Assembly (NCBI GenBank): GCA_900766045.1
Contig: CAAFTW010000014.1
Span: 1 to 64,000, forward strand
DNA from: Clostridia bacterium
GTDB lineage: Bacteria > Bacillota > Clostridia > Peptostreptococcales > Anaerovoracaceae
Direction of reading: 5' to 3'
Length of the DNA: 64,000 nt
Positions 43,401 through 52,603 of this stretch are shown here, one piece after another; positions within the stretch are counted from its first letter, which is position 1; each line of letters starts with the position of its first letter. The notes below the pieces were generated by a model. That model ran no database searches, was not told the DNA's origin, and was given only the letters and a program-made list of their open reading frames with translations. The position numbers and the translations under genes were made by a program.

Positions 43401-45077
43401 ATGAGTGTTAAATCAGATATCGAAATCGCGCAGGAGTGCGAGATGGAGCCGATTCAGGATGTTGCGAAGCGTCTTGGAATTGAGGAAGACTACATTGAAA
43501 ACTACGGTAAGTATAAGGCCAAAATTGATTACAATCTGTTGAAGAAAAAGGCCGGAGAGCCGGACGGAAAGCTGGTTCTGGTAACCGCAATTACACCGAC
43601 ACCGGCAGGAGAAGGAAAGACAACCACTTCCGTCGGACTGGCCGACGCGATGAACCGGATTGGAAAGAAGGCGGTTGCTGCATTGAGAGAGCCGTCCATG
43701 GGACCGGTATTCGGAATTAAGGGCGGAGCTGCAGGCGGCGGATACGCGCAGGTCGTACCGATGGAGGACATCAACCTTCATTTCACGGGTGATATGCACG
43801 CCATCGGAGCTGCGAACAATCTGCTGGCAGCGATGATCGACAACCACATCCAGCAGGGAAATGAGCTTGGCATCGACGTAAAGAAGATTACCTGGAAACG
43901 CTGCGTGGACATGAATGACCGTCAGCTGCGTAATATTGTCGACGGACTCGGCGGCAGAATGCAGGGAGTTCCGCGTGAAGACGGATTTGATATCACGGTT
44001 GCCAGTGAAATTATGGCAGTTCTCTGCCTGGCGACAGATCTCGATGATCTGAAAGCCCGCCTGGCACGCATCGTCATCGGATATACCTATGACGATAAGC
44101 CGGTAACAGCCGCTGATCTGAAGGCACAGGGCGCTATGGCCGCCCTGCTGAAGGATGCGCTGAAGCCGAATCTGGTACAGACTCTGGAGCACAATCCGGT
44201 ATTCATCCACGGCGGTCCGTTTGCGAACATCGCTCATGGATGCAATTCCGTCATGGCTACCAGAATGGCACTGAAATTCGGTGATTACGCCATTACTGAA
44301 GCAGGATTCGCTGCGGATCTGGGCGCAGAGAAGTTCTTCGATATCAAGTGCAGAATGGCCGGCCTGAAGCCGAGTGCAGTCGTTCTGGTTGCAACGGTCC
44401 GTGCGCTGAAGTTCCATGGCGGCGTTCCGAAGGACCAGCTGAACGAGGAAAACCTGGACGCTCTGGAAAAGGGTCTGCCGAACCTGCTGCGTCACCTGGA
44501 TAATATGAAGAATGTTTACGGACTTCCTACGGTCGTTGCCATCAATGCCTTCCCGACGGATACCGAGGCGGAGCTGAAACTGGTTGAGGATAAATGTAAA
44601 GAAATGGGCGTCAACGTTGCGCTGTCTGAAGTCTGGGCCAAGGGCGGAGAAGGCGGAGAAGAACTCGCGAAAGAAGTCGTCCGTCTCTGTGACCAGCCGA
44701 ATGATTTTGACTTCGCTTATTCTCTGGACGGAACGATTGAGGAGAAAATGGAGCAGATTGCCCGCAGAATTTATCATGCAGACGGCGTAGATTTTGCGCC
44801 GAAGGCAAAGAAAGAAATCAAGAGGCTGACCGCACTGGGATTTGACAAGCTGCCGATCTGCGTTGCGAAAACCCAGTATTCCTTCTCTGATAATGCCAAG
44901 CTCCTGGGCGCCCCGGAAGGATTCCGCATCACCATCCGCGACATCAAGGTCAGCGCAGGTGCGGGCTTCCTGGTAGCTCTTTCCGGAAACATCATGACCA
45001 TGCCTGGACTCCCGAAACATCCGGCTGCCGAGAAGATCGATGTGGACAGCACAGGAAAGATCAGCGGCCTGTTCTAA
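43401..45077 (+). CDS. fhs: Formate-tetrahydrofolate ligase
   Basis: 558 residues, normal length. It makes 10-formyl-THF from formate, THF and ATP, a step of one-carbon metabolism and of the Wood-Ljungdahl methyl branch. The ATP-binding loop is [19 protein letters not shown], followed by [27 protein letters not shown] signature residues. ATG 43401 has AGGAG 8 bases upstream. The THF riboswitch and folate transport genes follow, giving a folate-related neighbourhood. Confidence 0.98.
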   Translation: MSVKSDIEIAQECEMEPIQDVAKRLGIEEDYIENYGKYKAKIDYNLLKKKAGEPDGKLVLVTAITPTPAGEGKTTTSVGLADAMNRIGKKAVAALREPSMGPVFGIKGGAAGGGYAQVVPMEDINLHFTGDMHAIGAANNLLAAMIDNHIQQGNELGIDVKKITWKRCVDMNDRQLRNIVDGLGGRMQGVPREDGFDITVASEIMAVLCLATDLDDLKARLARIVIGYTYDDKPVTAADLKAQGAMAALLKDALKPNLVQTLEHNPVFIHGGPFANIAHGCNSVMATRMALKFGDYAITEAGFAADLGAEKFFDIKCRMAGLKPSAVVLVATVRALKFHGGVPKDQLNEENLDALEKGLPNLLRHLDNMKNVYGLPTVVAINAFPTDTEAELKLVEDKCKEMGVNVALSEVWAKGGEGGEELAKEVVRLCDQPNDFDFAYSLDGTIEEKMEQIARRIYHADGVDFAPKAKKEIKRLTALGFDKLPICVAKTQYSFSDNAKLLGAPEGFRITIRDIKVSAGAGFLVALSGNIMTMPGLPKHPAAEKIDVDSTGKISGLF

Positions 45078-45227
45078 GTGGTTCTGCTGAGAAATACATC
45101 TATTACGAGAAATAATATTGTGGAAGATTTACAATAAATGTTTTGTATGTGTAGCGAAATAAACAAAAATATTTACAATACATGGTATACAAAACAGAAG
45201 AAACGTAGTAGCATGTGCGTATACGTT

Positions 45228-45322
45228 TACGAGTAGGCATGTATGCGTTAAGTATCGGATGGACGGGGAGTTGTCATCCGGGCGAAAAGCAGAGCTTGCG
45301 ATATGCATGCCGCATCCCGCTG
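45228..45322 (+). ncRNA. THF (tetrahydrofolate) riboswitch
   Basis: Matches the folT-type consensus: GAGTAG, a GCATGTAT/ATATGCATGC helix, the invariant GCGTTAAGT, a CGGATG...CATCCG helix enclosing GGGGAGTTGT, then GCGAAAAGCAGAGC and CGCATCCCGC. It senses reduced folates. It lies upstream of folT-folC, with a terminator following. Confidence 0.93.
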
Positions 45323-45340
45323 CAACATTGTGAAAGATCA

Positions 45341-45370
45341 GGGATCCTGCGTAAACAGGGTCCCTTTTTC
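45341..45370 (+). terminator. Terminator in the folT leader, likely expression platform
   Basis: GGGATCCTG and CAGGGTCCC form a 9-bp stem (one G-U) around a 6-base loop, followed by TTTTTC. It sits just 3' of the THF riboswitch, so it is probably the regulated terminator. Confidence 0.85.
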
Positions 45371-45430
45371 TGTCCGTGCGACGCAGCTTCCGGATGTGCG
45401 TTCTTTTAAAAGAATTTTTCGGAGGTAGAA

Positions 45431-45997
45431 ATGAAAGACACAGGCACACGTTTCAAATCATCAGCGAAAATGCTGAAAAACACCCAGGCGCTTACCGCAA
45501 TTGCCATGCTGGGCGCGCTCTCTGTTATTCTCGGCTATTTCTCTTTCCAGATCGGGAATTTCCTGAAAATCACCTTTGCGTTCGTTCCGCAGGATGCGGC
45601 GGCCTTCCTGTTTGGACCGGTGGCAGCGCCGATCATGGGAGCGGTCATGGATATCCTGAACTACATGATCAAGCCGACAGGGCCGTTTTTCCCGGGATTC
45701 ACGATTTCTGCCGCAGCAACCGGCCTGATCGTCGGGCTGGGACTGTATAAGCGTCCGCTGTCCGTCAAGAGAACTGCAATTACCCTGCTTGTTAATACCA
45801 TTCTGGTCAATGTGCTTCTGAACACGCTCTGGCTGGCGATTCTGTACGGACAGGCATTCAAGGTCCTGCTTCCGGTCAGAATCGTCAAAGAAGCGATTAT
45901 GTGGCCGATCCAGACCGCGCTGCTGTTTGCACTGCTGAAGGTCGTTGACCGCGTCGGAATTCTGACCAGACTGGAGGGACGATTTGCTGGAAGATAA
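45431..45997 (+). CDS. folT: Folate ECF transporter S component
   Basis: 188 residues, six hydrophobic segments. The substrate-binding S subunit of an energy-coupling factor transporter: ALTAIAMLGALSVILGYFSF, ITFAFVPQDAAAFLFGP and GAVMDILNYM are typical of the folate family. The THF riboswitch upstream and folC overlapping downstream support folate as the substrate. The shared ATPase and T subunits are not encoded here. ATG follows TTCGGAGGTAG. Confidence 0.93.
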   Translation: MKDTGTRFKSSAKMLKNTQALTAIAMLGALSVILGYFSFQIGNFLKITFAFVPQDAAAFLFGPVAAPIMGAVMDILNYMIKPTGPFFPGFTISAAATGLIVGLGLYKRPLSVKRTAITLLVNTILVNVLLNTLWLAILYGQAFKVLLPVRIVKEAIMWPIQTALLFALLKVVDRVGILTRLEGRFAGR

Positions 45998-47411
45998 TAA
46001 AAACATGACTTATGAGGAGGCCCTGACCTGGCTGAATGCGCCGAAGTATTCCCAGACACGCCCGGGCCTGAAGCCGGTGACGGAGCTGATGCGCCGGCTG
46101 GGTAACCCGCAGGACGGCCTGAAATATGTTCACATCGCAGGAACCAACGGAAAAGGTTCTACGGCAGCCTTTATCGAGCAGGTGCTGCGCAGCGCCGGTT
46201 ACCGGACCGGTCTGTATACGTCTCCCTATCTGGAGCACTTTACAGAAAGAATCCGTGTCTGCGGAGAAGAAATCGCGGAAAGCGACGTGGCGCGGCTGAC
46301 GGAAAAGGTAAGAGAAAAGTCAGAAGAAATGGCCGCGGACGGCTGGGCAGAGCCGACTGTTTTTGAGATGGTTACGGCTGTTGCTTTCCTGTATTTCCGG
46401 GAGCAGAACTGTGATGCTGTAGTTCTGGAAGTCGGCATGGGCGGACGCCTGGATGCCACTAATATTATCCACCCGGAGGATAAGGCGGTATCCGTCATTA
46501 CCAAACTCGGTTATGATCATATGCAGTTCCTGGGAAATACTCTGGCGGAAATCGCTCATGAAAAGGCCGGAATCATCCTGGACGGGGTTCCGGTGGTTTC
46601 CGCCCCGCAGGCGGAGGAAGCGCGGAAGGTGCTGGAGCAGGCTGCAGAGGAGCATCATACGGAAATTCAGTTTATCGACCGGGACCCGGAGTGCCTGCTC
46701 AGAGAGGGTTCGTCTGCCGTGCAGAAACAAGAAGCTGAGGATCGGGCAGAAGTACAGGCCGAAACCGACGAGATGAAGTCCTTGCTCGGTCAGCCTTTGT
46801 CCCCGCTGCTGAAGCAGGCGGATCTGGATGGTCAGACCTATGTTCTGCCGGACGGAGAGGAGCTTACTATCGGACTGCTGGGTGTGTATCAGATGAGTAA
46901 TTCGCTGACGGCGCTGGCGGCGGTGCGGGCCCTGCAGAAGCATGGCTGGAAGATCTCTGAAGAGGCGCTGAAAGAAGGCTTCCGGAAAACCCGCTGGAAG
47001 GGCAGATTTGAACTGGTCAGCCATCATCCGGCGATCATTATCGACGGCGCGCATAATCCGGACGGCGTGCAGTCCCTCAGAGAGAGTCTGGAAAATCTGT
47101 TCCCGGGCAGGAAATTCACCTTTATCACCGGCGTGCTGGCGGATAAGGATTATTCACAGATGTATGAGATTATTACGCCGATTGCAGAGCGTTTCCTGAC
47201 TGTAACGCCGAACTGTGACCGGGCGCTGGCTTCTTCAGATCTGGCTGAGTTCCTGAAGCGGAGCGGAGTGGAGACCATCGACTGCGGAAGGCCGGAAAAG
47301 GCGGTGGACCTCTGCGTATCGGACTATGCGGATGAAGTGATCTGTTCCTTTGGTTCCCTCTACTATATCGGAAGTGTCAGGGAATACTGCGGAAAGCTGG
47401 GACTCCGGTAA
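45984..47411 (+). CDS. folC: Folylpolyglutamate synthase / dihydrofolate synthase
   Basis: 475 residues. It adds glutamate to folates, trapping them in the cell, matching its partner FolT. Mur-ligase-like motifs: P-loop VHIAGTNGKGSTAAF, SPYLEHFTERI, LEVGMGGRLDATN and IIDGAHNPDGV. The start is taken as TTG 45984, 4-6 bases after GGAGG and overlapping the folT stop by 14 bases; ATG 46005 is an alternative lacking a good site. An acidic insert near 245-275 makes it longer than average. Confidence 0.95.
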   Translation: MLEDNKNMTYEEALTWLNAPKYSQTRPGLKPVTELMRRLGNPQDGLKYVHIAGTNGKGSTAAFIEQVLRSAGYRTGLYTSPYLEHFTERIRVCGEEIAESDVARLTEKVREKSEEMAADGWAEPTVFEMVTAVAFLYFREQNCDAVVLEVGMGGRLDATNIIHPEDKAVSVITKLGYDHMQFLGNTLAEIAHEKAGIILDGVPVVSAPQAEEARKVLEQAAEEHHTEIQFIDRDPECLLREGSSAVQKQEAEDRAEVQAETDEMKSLLGQPLSPLLKQADLDGQTYVLPDGEELTIGLLGVYQMSNSLTALAAVRALQKHGWKISEEALKEGFRKTRWKGRFELVSHHPAIIIDGAHNPDGVQSLRESLENLFPGRKFTFITGVLADKDYSQMYEIITPIAERFLTVTPNCDRALASSDLAEFLKRSGVETIDCGRPEKAVDLCVSDYADEVICSFGSLYYIGSVREYCGKLGLR

Positions 47412-47522
47412 TATGAAGCTTTTCTTAAGCTTATGGCAGTGTAAGGTTATCGGCAGGGGAATTGTGGTAAGATAGGGGTAAACTTAAATCGAGATGCGTT
47501 TCCGGCGTGCGGAAGGAATGAA

Positions 47523-47735
47523 ATGATTTCTGAAGAACCCGGAAGCAGAGAGAGGATGAACGCGATGATTTTAGGAATGACCTTATTGACCGGATTTCTG
47601 GCGCTTCTGATTGTGGTTGGCATTATCTGGCTGATCGCATGCGTCGTCGTTACAGCGGCCAGGATCTTTTTCCATCTTGCGGGACTGCTGATCCTGCTGC
47701 CATTGATCATCATTCTGTTTACAGCGGTGTTTTAA
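47523..47735 (+). CDS. Small membrane protein, unknown
   Basis: 70 residues. After a polar N-terminus of about 15 residues come two strongly hydrophobic segments (about 17-40 and 47-70), a two-helix membrane protein. AAGGAA lies 7 bases before ATG 47523. I recognise no family. It ends two bases before the end of a convergent cysteine-rich gene. Confidence 0.5.
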   Translation: MISEEPGSRERMNAMILGMTLLTGFLALLIVVGIIWLIACVVVTAARIFFHLAGLLILLPLIIILFTAVF

Positions 47736-47737
47736 GT

Positions 47738-48028
47738 TCACCGCTGTTTTTTCATGGCTTCGGCGATGTCCTGCCAGCGGGCGGTAATCTCAGAGTAGTT
47801 CTCGCGGAGATGCGGGAACAGGCAGTTCGTGCAGTCCTTGATGCCGCGCTCGTTATAGCGGAAATTTCCGCCGCAGCGGGCTCCCAGCGTATAAAGCGGG
47901 CACCAGCAGAAGAGGCAGTTGAAATTCTCCGGGTCTGCGCCCGGGTGGCAGGGAAAGAATTCACATTCCCGGTGGGAGAAATACTGATAATTTTTTGTGG
48001 CGGGACGCCTGTGACGGTTATTTTCCAT
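47738..48028 (-). CDS. Cysteine-rich small domain protein (PF04071-like)
   Basis: 96 residues, minus strand. It contains the spaced motif NYQYFSHRECEFFPCH, FNCLFCWCPLYTLG, CGGNFRYNERGIKDC and NCLFPH, with nine cysteines, characteristic of this putative metal-binding domain. The family is often found near cobalamin genes; none is adjacent here. AAAGGAAAG precedes the ATG on the minus strand. Function unknown. Confidence 0.88.
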   Translation of the reverse strand: MENNRHRRPATKNYQYFSHRECEFFPCHPGADPENFNCLFCWCPLYTLGARCGGNFRYNERGIKDCTNCLFPHLRENYSEITARWQDIAEAMKKQR

Positions 48029-48184
48029 GGCAGCTTTCCTTTGTCCTGTGAAACTTCCGGAATATATCTGGGGACAAAATCGAAAGGGGCAAGGGGCCTG
48101 CCTGCCCCGGAAATGTCCTTTCCCTCCGGGAAATCCCGGCTGCCGGAAGACACACTAATCTATTATTTAACAAGTCTGCTGTAA

Positions 48185-48213
48185 TTGAATACACAGACAA
48201 ATTATGGTAATAT
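48185..48213 (+). promoter_or_regulatory. Candidate pta promoter
   Basis: TTGAAT (48185-48190), 17-base spacer and TAATAT (48208-48213), about 45 bases before the GTG start. Confidence 0.6.
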
Positions 48214-48259
48214 AGCTACGTATGATATTTAGTATCTATTCTAACTGGAGGGATTAAAG

Positions 48260-49270
48260 GTGTCAATTTTTACAGATCTGAAAGAAAAATTACAGAAGGA
48301 TAATCGTACAATCGTACTGCCGGACGGACCGGATCCGCGTATCATGGATGCGGCTCAGAAGCTGACTGCTGATGATACTCTGAAGGTCATCCTGATCGGA
48401 ACACAGGAAGAGTTCGATGAGGGTGCCAAGAAGGGCGGCTATGATCTGAGCAAGTGCGAGATCATCGATCCGGCAAAGTATGACGGCATGGATGAGATGG
48501 TTGCTGAGATGGTTAAGCTCAGAAAGGGCAAGATGACAGAGGAGCAGGTTCGTGAGGCTCTGTCCCACGGCAACTACTTCGGAACAATGCTCGTTAAGAT
48601 GGGTAAGGCTGACTGCCTGCTCGGAGGAGCTACATACTCCACAGCAGACACAGTAAGACCGGCTCTGCAGCTGATCAAGACTACTCCGGAAGCACATCTG
48701 GTAAGCTCCTGCTTTATTCTTGTAAAGGAAGAGACAGGCGAGAAGCTGGCAATGGGCGACTGCGCAATCAACATTGATTATCAGGACTCCGTTGACAAGC
48801 AGGGCAATGTAACCAGAACAGCTGCTCAGAAGCTGGCTGAGGTTGCTGTAGGAACAGCTAAGACAGCCAAGGTATTCGGCATCGATCCTAAGGTTGCTGT
48901 ACTGAGCTTCTCCACAAAGGGATCCGGCAAGGGCGGCACAGTAAAGCTGTCCCACGATGCTACAATCGAGGCACAGAAGATGGCTCCGGAACTGGACATC
49001 GACGGCGAGCTCCAGTTCGATGCTGCTGTTTCTCCGGTTGTTGCTGAGACCAAGGCTAAGGGATCCAAGGTTGCAGGCCATGCGAACACCTTCATCTTCC
49101 CGAACATTGAAGCTGGAAACATCGGCTACAAGATCGCACAGCGCCTGGGCGGATTCGCTGCATACGGCCCGATTCTGCAGGGTCTGAATGCTCCGATCAA
49201 TGACCTGAGCCGTGGATGCGACGCAGATGAGGTTTACAGAATGGCACTGATCACAGCTGCACTTTCTTAA
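48260..49270 (+). CDS. pta: Phosphate acetyltransferase
   Basis: 336 residues, the short single-domain form. It interconverts acetyl-CoA and acetyl-phosphate. Motifs: RTIVLPDGPDPRIMDAA, LLGGATYSTADTVRPAL, LSFSTKGSGKG and the C-terminal NTFIFPNIEAGNIGYKI. GTG start at 48260 with GGAGGG 7 bases upstream. Usually followed by acetate kinase ackA, but here a terminator and a MATE gene follow. Own promoter and terminator. Confidence 0.97.
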   Translation: MSIFTDLKEKLQKDNRTIVLPDGPDPRIMDAAQKLTADDTLKVILIGTQEEFDEGAKKGGYDLSKCEIIDPAKYDGMDEMVAEMVKLRKGKMTEEQVREALSHGNYFGTMLVKMGKADCLLGGATYSTADTVRPALQLIKTTPEAHLVSSCFILVKEETGEKLAMGDCAINIDYQDSVDKQGNVTRTAAQKLAEVAVGTAKTAKVFGIDPKVAVLSFSTKGSGKGGTVKLSHDATIEAQKMAPELDIDGELQFDAAVSPVVAETKAKGSKVAGHANTFIFPNIEAGNIGYKIAQRLGGFAAYGPILQGLNAPINDLSRGCDADEVYRMALITAALS

Positions 49271-49294
49271 TCCCACAGGTAATTCGGATATCCG

Positions 49295-49347
49295 GAGGCT
49301 GCCGCCAGAGAGTTAAGAAAATTAACTTGAGGCGGGGCCTCTTTTTT
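49295..49347 (+). terminator. Terminator after pta
   Basis: GAGGC...CCGCC...AGTTA pairs with TAACT...GGCGG...GCCTC around a short AT loop, followed by TTTTTT. Confidence 0.9.
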
Positions 49348-49411
49348 GTGCTTCTTTTCTCTGCAATAATCCGAAATATTCGGTATAATAGAAGGACAGG
49401 AGGTGAGGATC

Positions 49412-50812
49412 ATGGAACAGCAGGAAATGAGAAAAAGGCCGGTCATGGGTCTGCTTATTTCTATGGGCATTCCGATGACGATTTCCATGATCGCGAACTC
49501 ACTTTATAATATTGTGGACAGCATGTTTGTGTCGATGATCAGCCAGGATGCCATGACGGCGCTGTCTCTGATTTTTCCCCTGCAGAATGTCATGTTTTCC
49601 GTGGCGGTCGGTTTTGGCGTCGGCATTAATGCGGTCTGTGCGAGACTTCTGGGCGGGGACGAGCCGGAACAGGCGGGAAGGGCGTGTTCGGAAGGACTCT
49701 GGTTCAGCATTCTGCACGGGATTCTGATTACGGCAGCCGGTCTTCTGGCATCCCGGCCCTTCCTTATGATGTATCATCCGGGGAAAGCGATTCTGGACTA
49801 TGGAATGAAGTATGCGGGGATTGTTTTTTTATTTTCTGCCGCAGAAACGGTGCAGGTGGCCTGGCAGAAAATTTTTCAGTCTGCGGGCTGGATGCTGACC
49901 TCCATGGCAGCAATGCTCTATGGTGCAATTTTAAATATCATCCTGGATCCCCTGATGATATTTGGCATCGGACCCTTCCCGAGAATGGAAATTTCCGGGG
50001 CGGCTCTGGCGACCGGGCTCAGTCAGACTTTCTCCATGGTCTATTATCTGATTGTCTATAAGAGAAAAAAATTCCCGATCCGCGTGCACATGTTCCCGAT
50101 TCATTTTTCTAAAGAGCGGGCAAGATCCATGTACTCGGTCGGGACAGCAGCGTCACTGAACATGCTGCTTCCGTCGTTTATGCTCACGGGACTGAACGCG
50201 GTTCTGGCATCATTTTCCTCCATCTATATTTTCGTGCTCGGAATATATTATAAACTTCAGAATTTTCTCTATATGGCATCAAGCGGGTTGATCCAGGGCC
50301 TGCGGCCAGTGATGGCCTACAATTACGGAGCCGGGGAAAAGAAGCGGGTCTGGGAGATTTACCAGTGCGCGCTGAAACTGACACTGATCATTATGGCCTT
50401 TGGAACCGCGGTCTGTCTCATTTTCCCGAGTCAGCTGATGGGCCTGTTTTCTGCAGGAGCGGAAGCGAAATCCATTGGTAAAGAAGCATTGAGGATCATC
50501 TGCATCGGATTTCTGCCATCGTCGGTTTCTGTCGTCGCATCAGGATGTCTGGAGGCGCTGGGAAAAGGCGCGGAGTCGTTTTCTGTTTCCTTCCTGCGTT
50601 ATTTCGCCGTCATCCTGCCCTGCGCGGCGGTCCTGTGCCGCCTTCTCGGCGCTGCCGGAGTCTGGAATGCTTTCTGGATCGCAGAAGTAGTCACGGCATT
50701 CTTTGCGTGGGGGATGTTCCGCCGGACCTATAATCACCTGGACTGGAATCGCGCGGGCCGCGTCACAGCCAGCGAGTCTCCTTGCCGGGAGAATTTTGCC
50801 GGCAAAAACTAA
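49412..50812 (+). CDS. MATE-family efflux transporter
   Basis: 466 residues with 12 predicted membrane segments in two homologous halves. MATE features include SLYNIVDSMFVSMISQDAMTAL near the N-terminus and GLIQGLRPVMAYNYGAG in the second half. Drives Na+- or H+-coupled export of drugs or metabolites; the substrate is unknown. ATG 49412 has AGGAGGTGA 6 bases upstream; TATAAT at 49384 may be its -10. It ends overlapping the convergent Nudix gene by 4 bases. Confidence 0.92.
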   Translation: MEQQEMRKRPVMGLLISMGIPMTISMIANSLYNIVDSMFVSMISQDAMTALSLIFPLQNVMFSVAVGFGVGINAVCARLLGGDEPEQAGRACSEGLWFSILHGILITAAGLLASRPFLMMYHPGKAILDYGMKYAGIVFLFSAAETVQVAWQKIFQSAGWMLTSMAAMLYGAILNIILDPLMIFGIGPFPRMEISGAALATGLSQTFSMVYYLIVYKRKKFPIRVHMFPIHFSKERARSMYSVGTAASLNMLLPSFMLTGLNAVLASFSSIYIFVLGIYYKLQNFLYMASSGLIQGLRPVMAYNYGAGEKKRVWEIYQCALKLTLIIMAFGTAVCLIFPSQLMGLFSAGAEAKSIGKEALRIICIGFLPSSVSVVASGCLEALGKGAESFSVSFLRYFAVILPCAAVLCRLLGAAGVWNAFWIAEVVTAFFAWGMFRRTYNHLDWNRAGRVTASESPCRENFAGKN

Positions 50813-51300
50813 ATCGCAAGGGGAGATCCGTTTAAGACGGCCTGCTGGAGATTATCGTCTGTGTCGTACTGAAGTTTCAGGGAGAAGCAGGGTGCATCGT
50901 CCATGAGAAGGCGCAGAAATATGCGGTCGCCGTCCCAGAGATTCAGGCTGCCGATCTGGTCTTTCGGAATCCATTTCAGGACGCCTTCATTACAGTCCGT
51001 GAGCCTTCCGGTAAAGCCGTCTGCGGTATACAGAAACATGTATTCGGCTGCGTCGTCTGCGTAAAGAAAAGTAATCACTCCCCGGAGTTTCCATGAGGTC
51101 AGAGTCAGACCGGTTTCCTCGCGGGTTTCCCGGAGCAGACAGTCTTCAGGACTCTCGTTCTGGATAAAGTGTCCGCCGACGCCGATCCATTTTCCTTCAT
51201 TGATATCATGGGCTTTCTTGACGCGGTGCATCATCAGATACTGATTATCCTGCTCGATATAGCAGAGTGTGGTAAGTTCGGCTTCTACGGTTCTGGACAT
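50809..51300 (-). CDS. Nudix hydrolase, 8-oxo-dGTP diphosphatase-like
   Basis: 163 residues. The Nudix box GGHFIQNESPEDCLLRETRE followed by ETGL is complete (G-x5-E-x7-REUxEExGU). An N-terminal TTLCYIEQDNQYLMMHR resembles MutT-like oxidised-nucleotide hydrolases of Bacillota. It shares 4 bases with the end of the MATE gene, both transcribed towards each other. Confidence 0.9.
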   Translation of the reverse strand: MSRTVEAELTTLCYIEQDNQYLMMHRVKKAHDINEGKWIGVGGHFIQNESPEDCLLRETREETGLTLTSWKLRGVITFLYADDAAEYMFLYTADGFTGRLTDCNEGVLKWIPKDQIGSLNLWDGDRIFLRLLMDDAPCFSLKLQYDTDDNLQQAVLNGSPLAI

Positions 51301-51505
51301 GATTTCCCCCTGTTTCTGGTCAGTATATGCTTATTAATGTGCCTATAGTATACGTCAAATCGACGAAAATGGAAATTTAAGCAAGATTAAGAAAGAGAAA
51401 CCACAAAAACTTCATGACAATGTGGTATAGTAGAATGTGGTTTTGTGCAGGGAATGTTTTTCTGGCCTTGCAACGTTCCGTTCCAACTGCGAGGAGGGGT
51501 TGAGT

Positions 51506-52366
51506 ATGAAAATTACAGTTCTGACAGAAAACAGCAGGCCTCAGGGTTCGGAGCTCGTCAACGAACACGGACTGAGTCTCTTTATTGAATATGGAGATAA
51601 GAATTATCTGGTCGATACCGGGTCGAGCGATGCGTTTTTACAAAATGCGCAGGCTCTGGGTGTGGATATCACGAAAACGGATATCTGCATTTTATCACAC
51701 GGACATTACGATCACGCGGGAGGACTGCCGGCATTTCTGCAGAAGAATGAATCGGCACCGGTGTACATGATGGACACCGCGCCTGAGGGACATTATCTGC
51801 AGCAGAAGGACGGAACGCAGAAATACATCGGTATCCCGGAGGGACTGACCAGTGAGCAGTCACGCCGGATCCGAATGGTGAACCGTGTCTGCAGCATTGC
51901 GGATGGCGTTTATCTGGTGCCGCATACAACACCGGGTCTGGAAAAGATCGGTGAAAAGGCAGACATGTATAAGAAGCAGGGCGAAGAATACGTCCCGGAT
52001 GATTTCTCCCATGAGATGAGCATCGTGTTTGATGCGGATCCGGGGCTGGTCGTTGTCAGCAGCTGTTCCCACGCCGGAATGGACCACATCATCAAGGAAG
52101 TGGATGAGAATTTCCATCACGCGCCAATCTGTGCATTCATCGGCGGCCTGCATATGATGGGCATGCACGGAGATGCGGAGATCTGCACGGTTCCGGAGCA
52201 GAAGATCCAGAGACTCGCATTCTTCCTGAAGGATCATGGAGTTCAGAGAGTTTGGACTGGCCACTGCACCGGAGAAATCGGATTCCGTCTGCTGGCCAAG
52301 TACATGGATCCGGATCAGGTGCAGAAGCTGATGACAGGAAAGACCTTCAGCATACCGTCTAAATAG
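51506..52366 (+). CDS. MBL-fold metallohydrolase
   Basis: 286 residues. The metallo-beta-lactamase signature SHGHYDHAGG (HxHxDH) carries the first metal ligands; further His ligands are in SSCSHAGMDHII and WTGHCTGEIGF. It resembles the dihydropteroate-synthase-related or F420-like MBL subgroup of Clostridia, substrate unknown. ATG 51506 follows GAGGAGGGG. No signal peptide. A strong terminator follows. Confidence 0.88.
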   Translation: MKITVLTENSRPQGSELVNEHGLSLFIEYGDKNYLVDTGSSDAFLQNAQALGVDITKTDICILSHGHYDHAGGLPAFLQKNESAPVYMMDTAPEGHYLQQKDGTQKYIGIPEGLTSEQSRRIRMVNRVCSIADGVYLVPHTTPGLEKIGEKADMYKKQGEEYVPDDFSHEMSIVFDADPGLVVVSSCSHAGMDHIIKEVDENFHHAPICAFIGGLHMMGMHGDAEICTVPEQKIQRLAFFLKDHGVQRVWTGHCTGEIGFRLLAKYMDPDQVQKLMTGKTFSIPSK

Positions 52367-52392
52367 AGGACAGTCAAACAGAAACAGGAAGG

Positions 52393-52467
52393 ACAGATGT
52401 GAAGTGCCTGCCGGCATGCGGGGCGCGGGGCGTCCGGTGAGAGGCAGAGCACACATCTGTTTTTTTC
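52393..52467 (+). terminator. Terminator after MBL-fold gene
   Basis: ACAGATGTG pairs with CACATCTGT, with an inner GC-rich stem, followed by seven T residues. Confidence 0.85.
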
Positions 52468-52603
52468 TGCGCCTTGTTCTTTGTCTCGTAAAGATACGGT
52501 GTTGGGTGACAAAAGAAGCAATGATCAGGAAACTGCTGCAGAAATCGGCAAGAAAGGAAAGCTCTGCGGATACAGTTAAGCAGAGCAGGGAAAGACTTTT
52601 ACT

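Noticed and set aside
43413..45020. 535-codon minus-strand frame opposite fhs
   Set aside because: A codon-bias shadow of a well-conserved gene, with no recognisable motifs.
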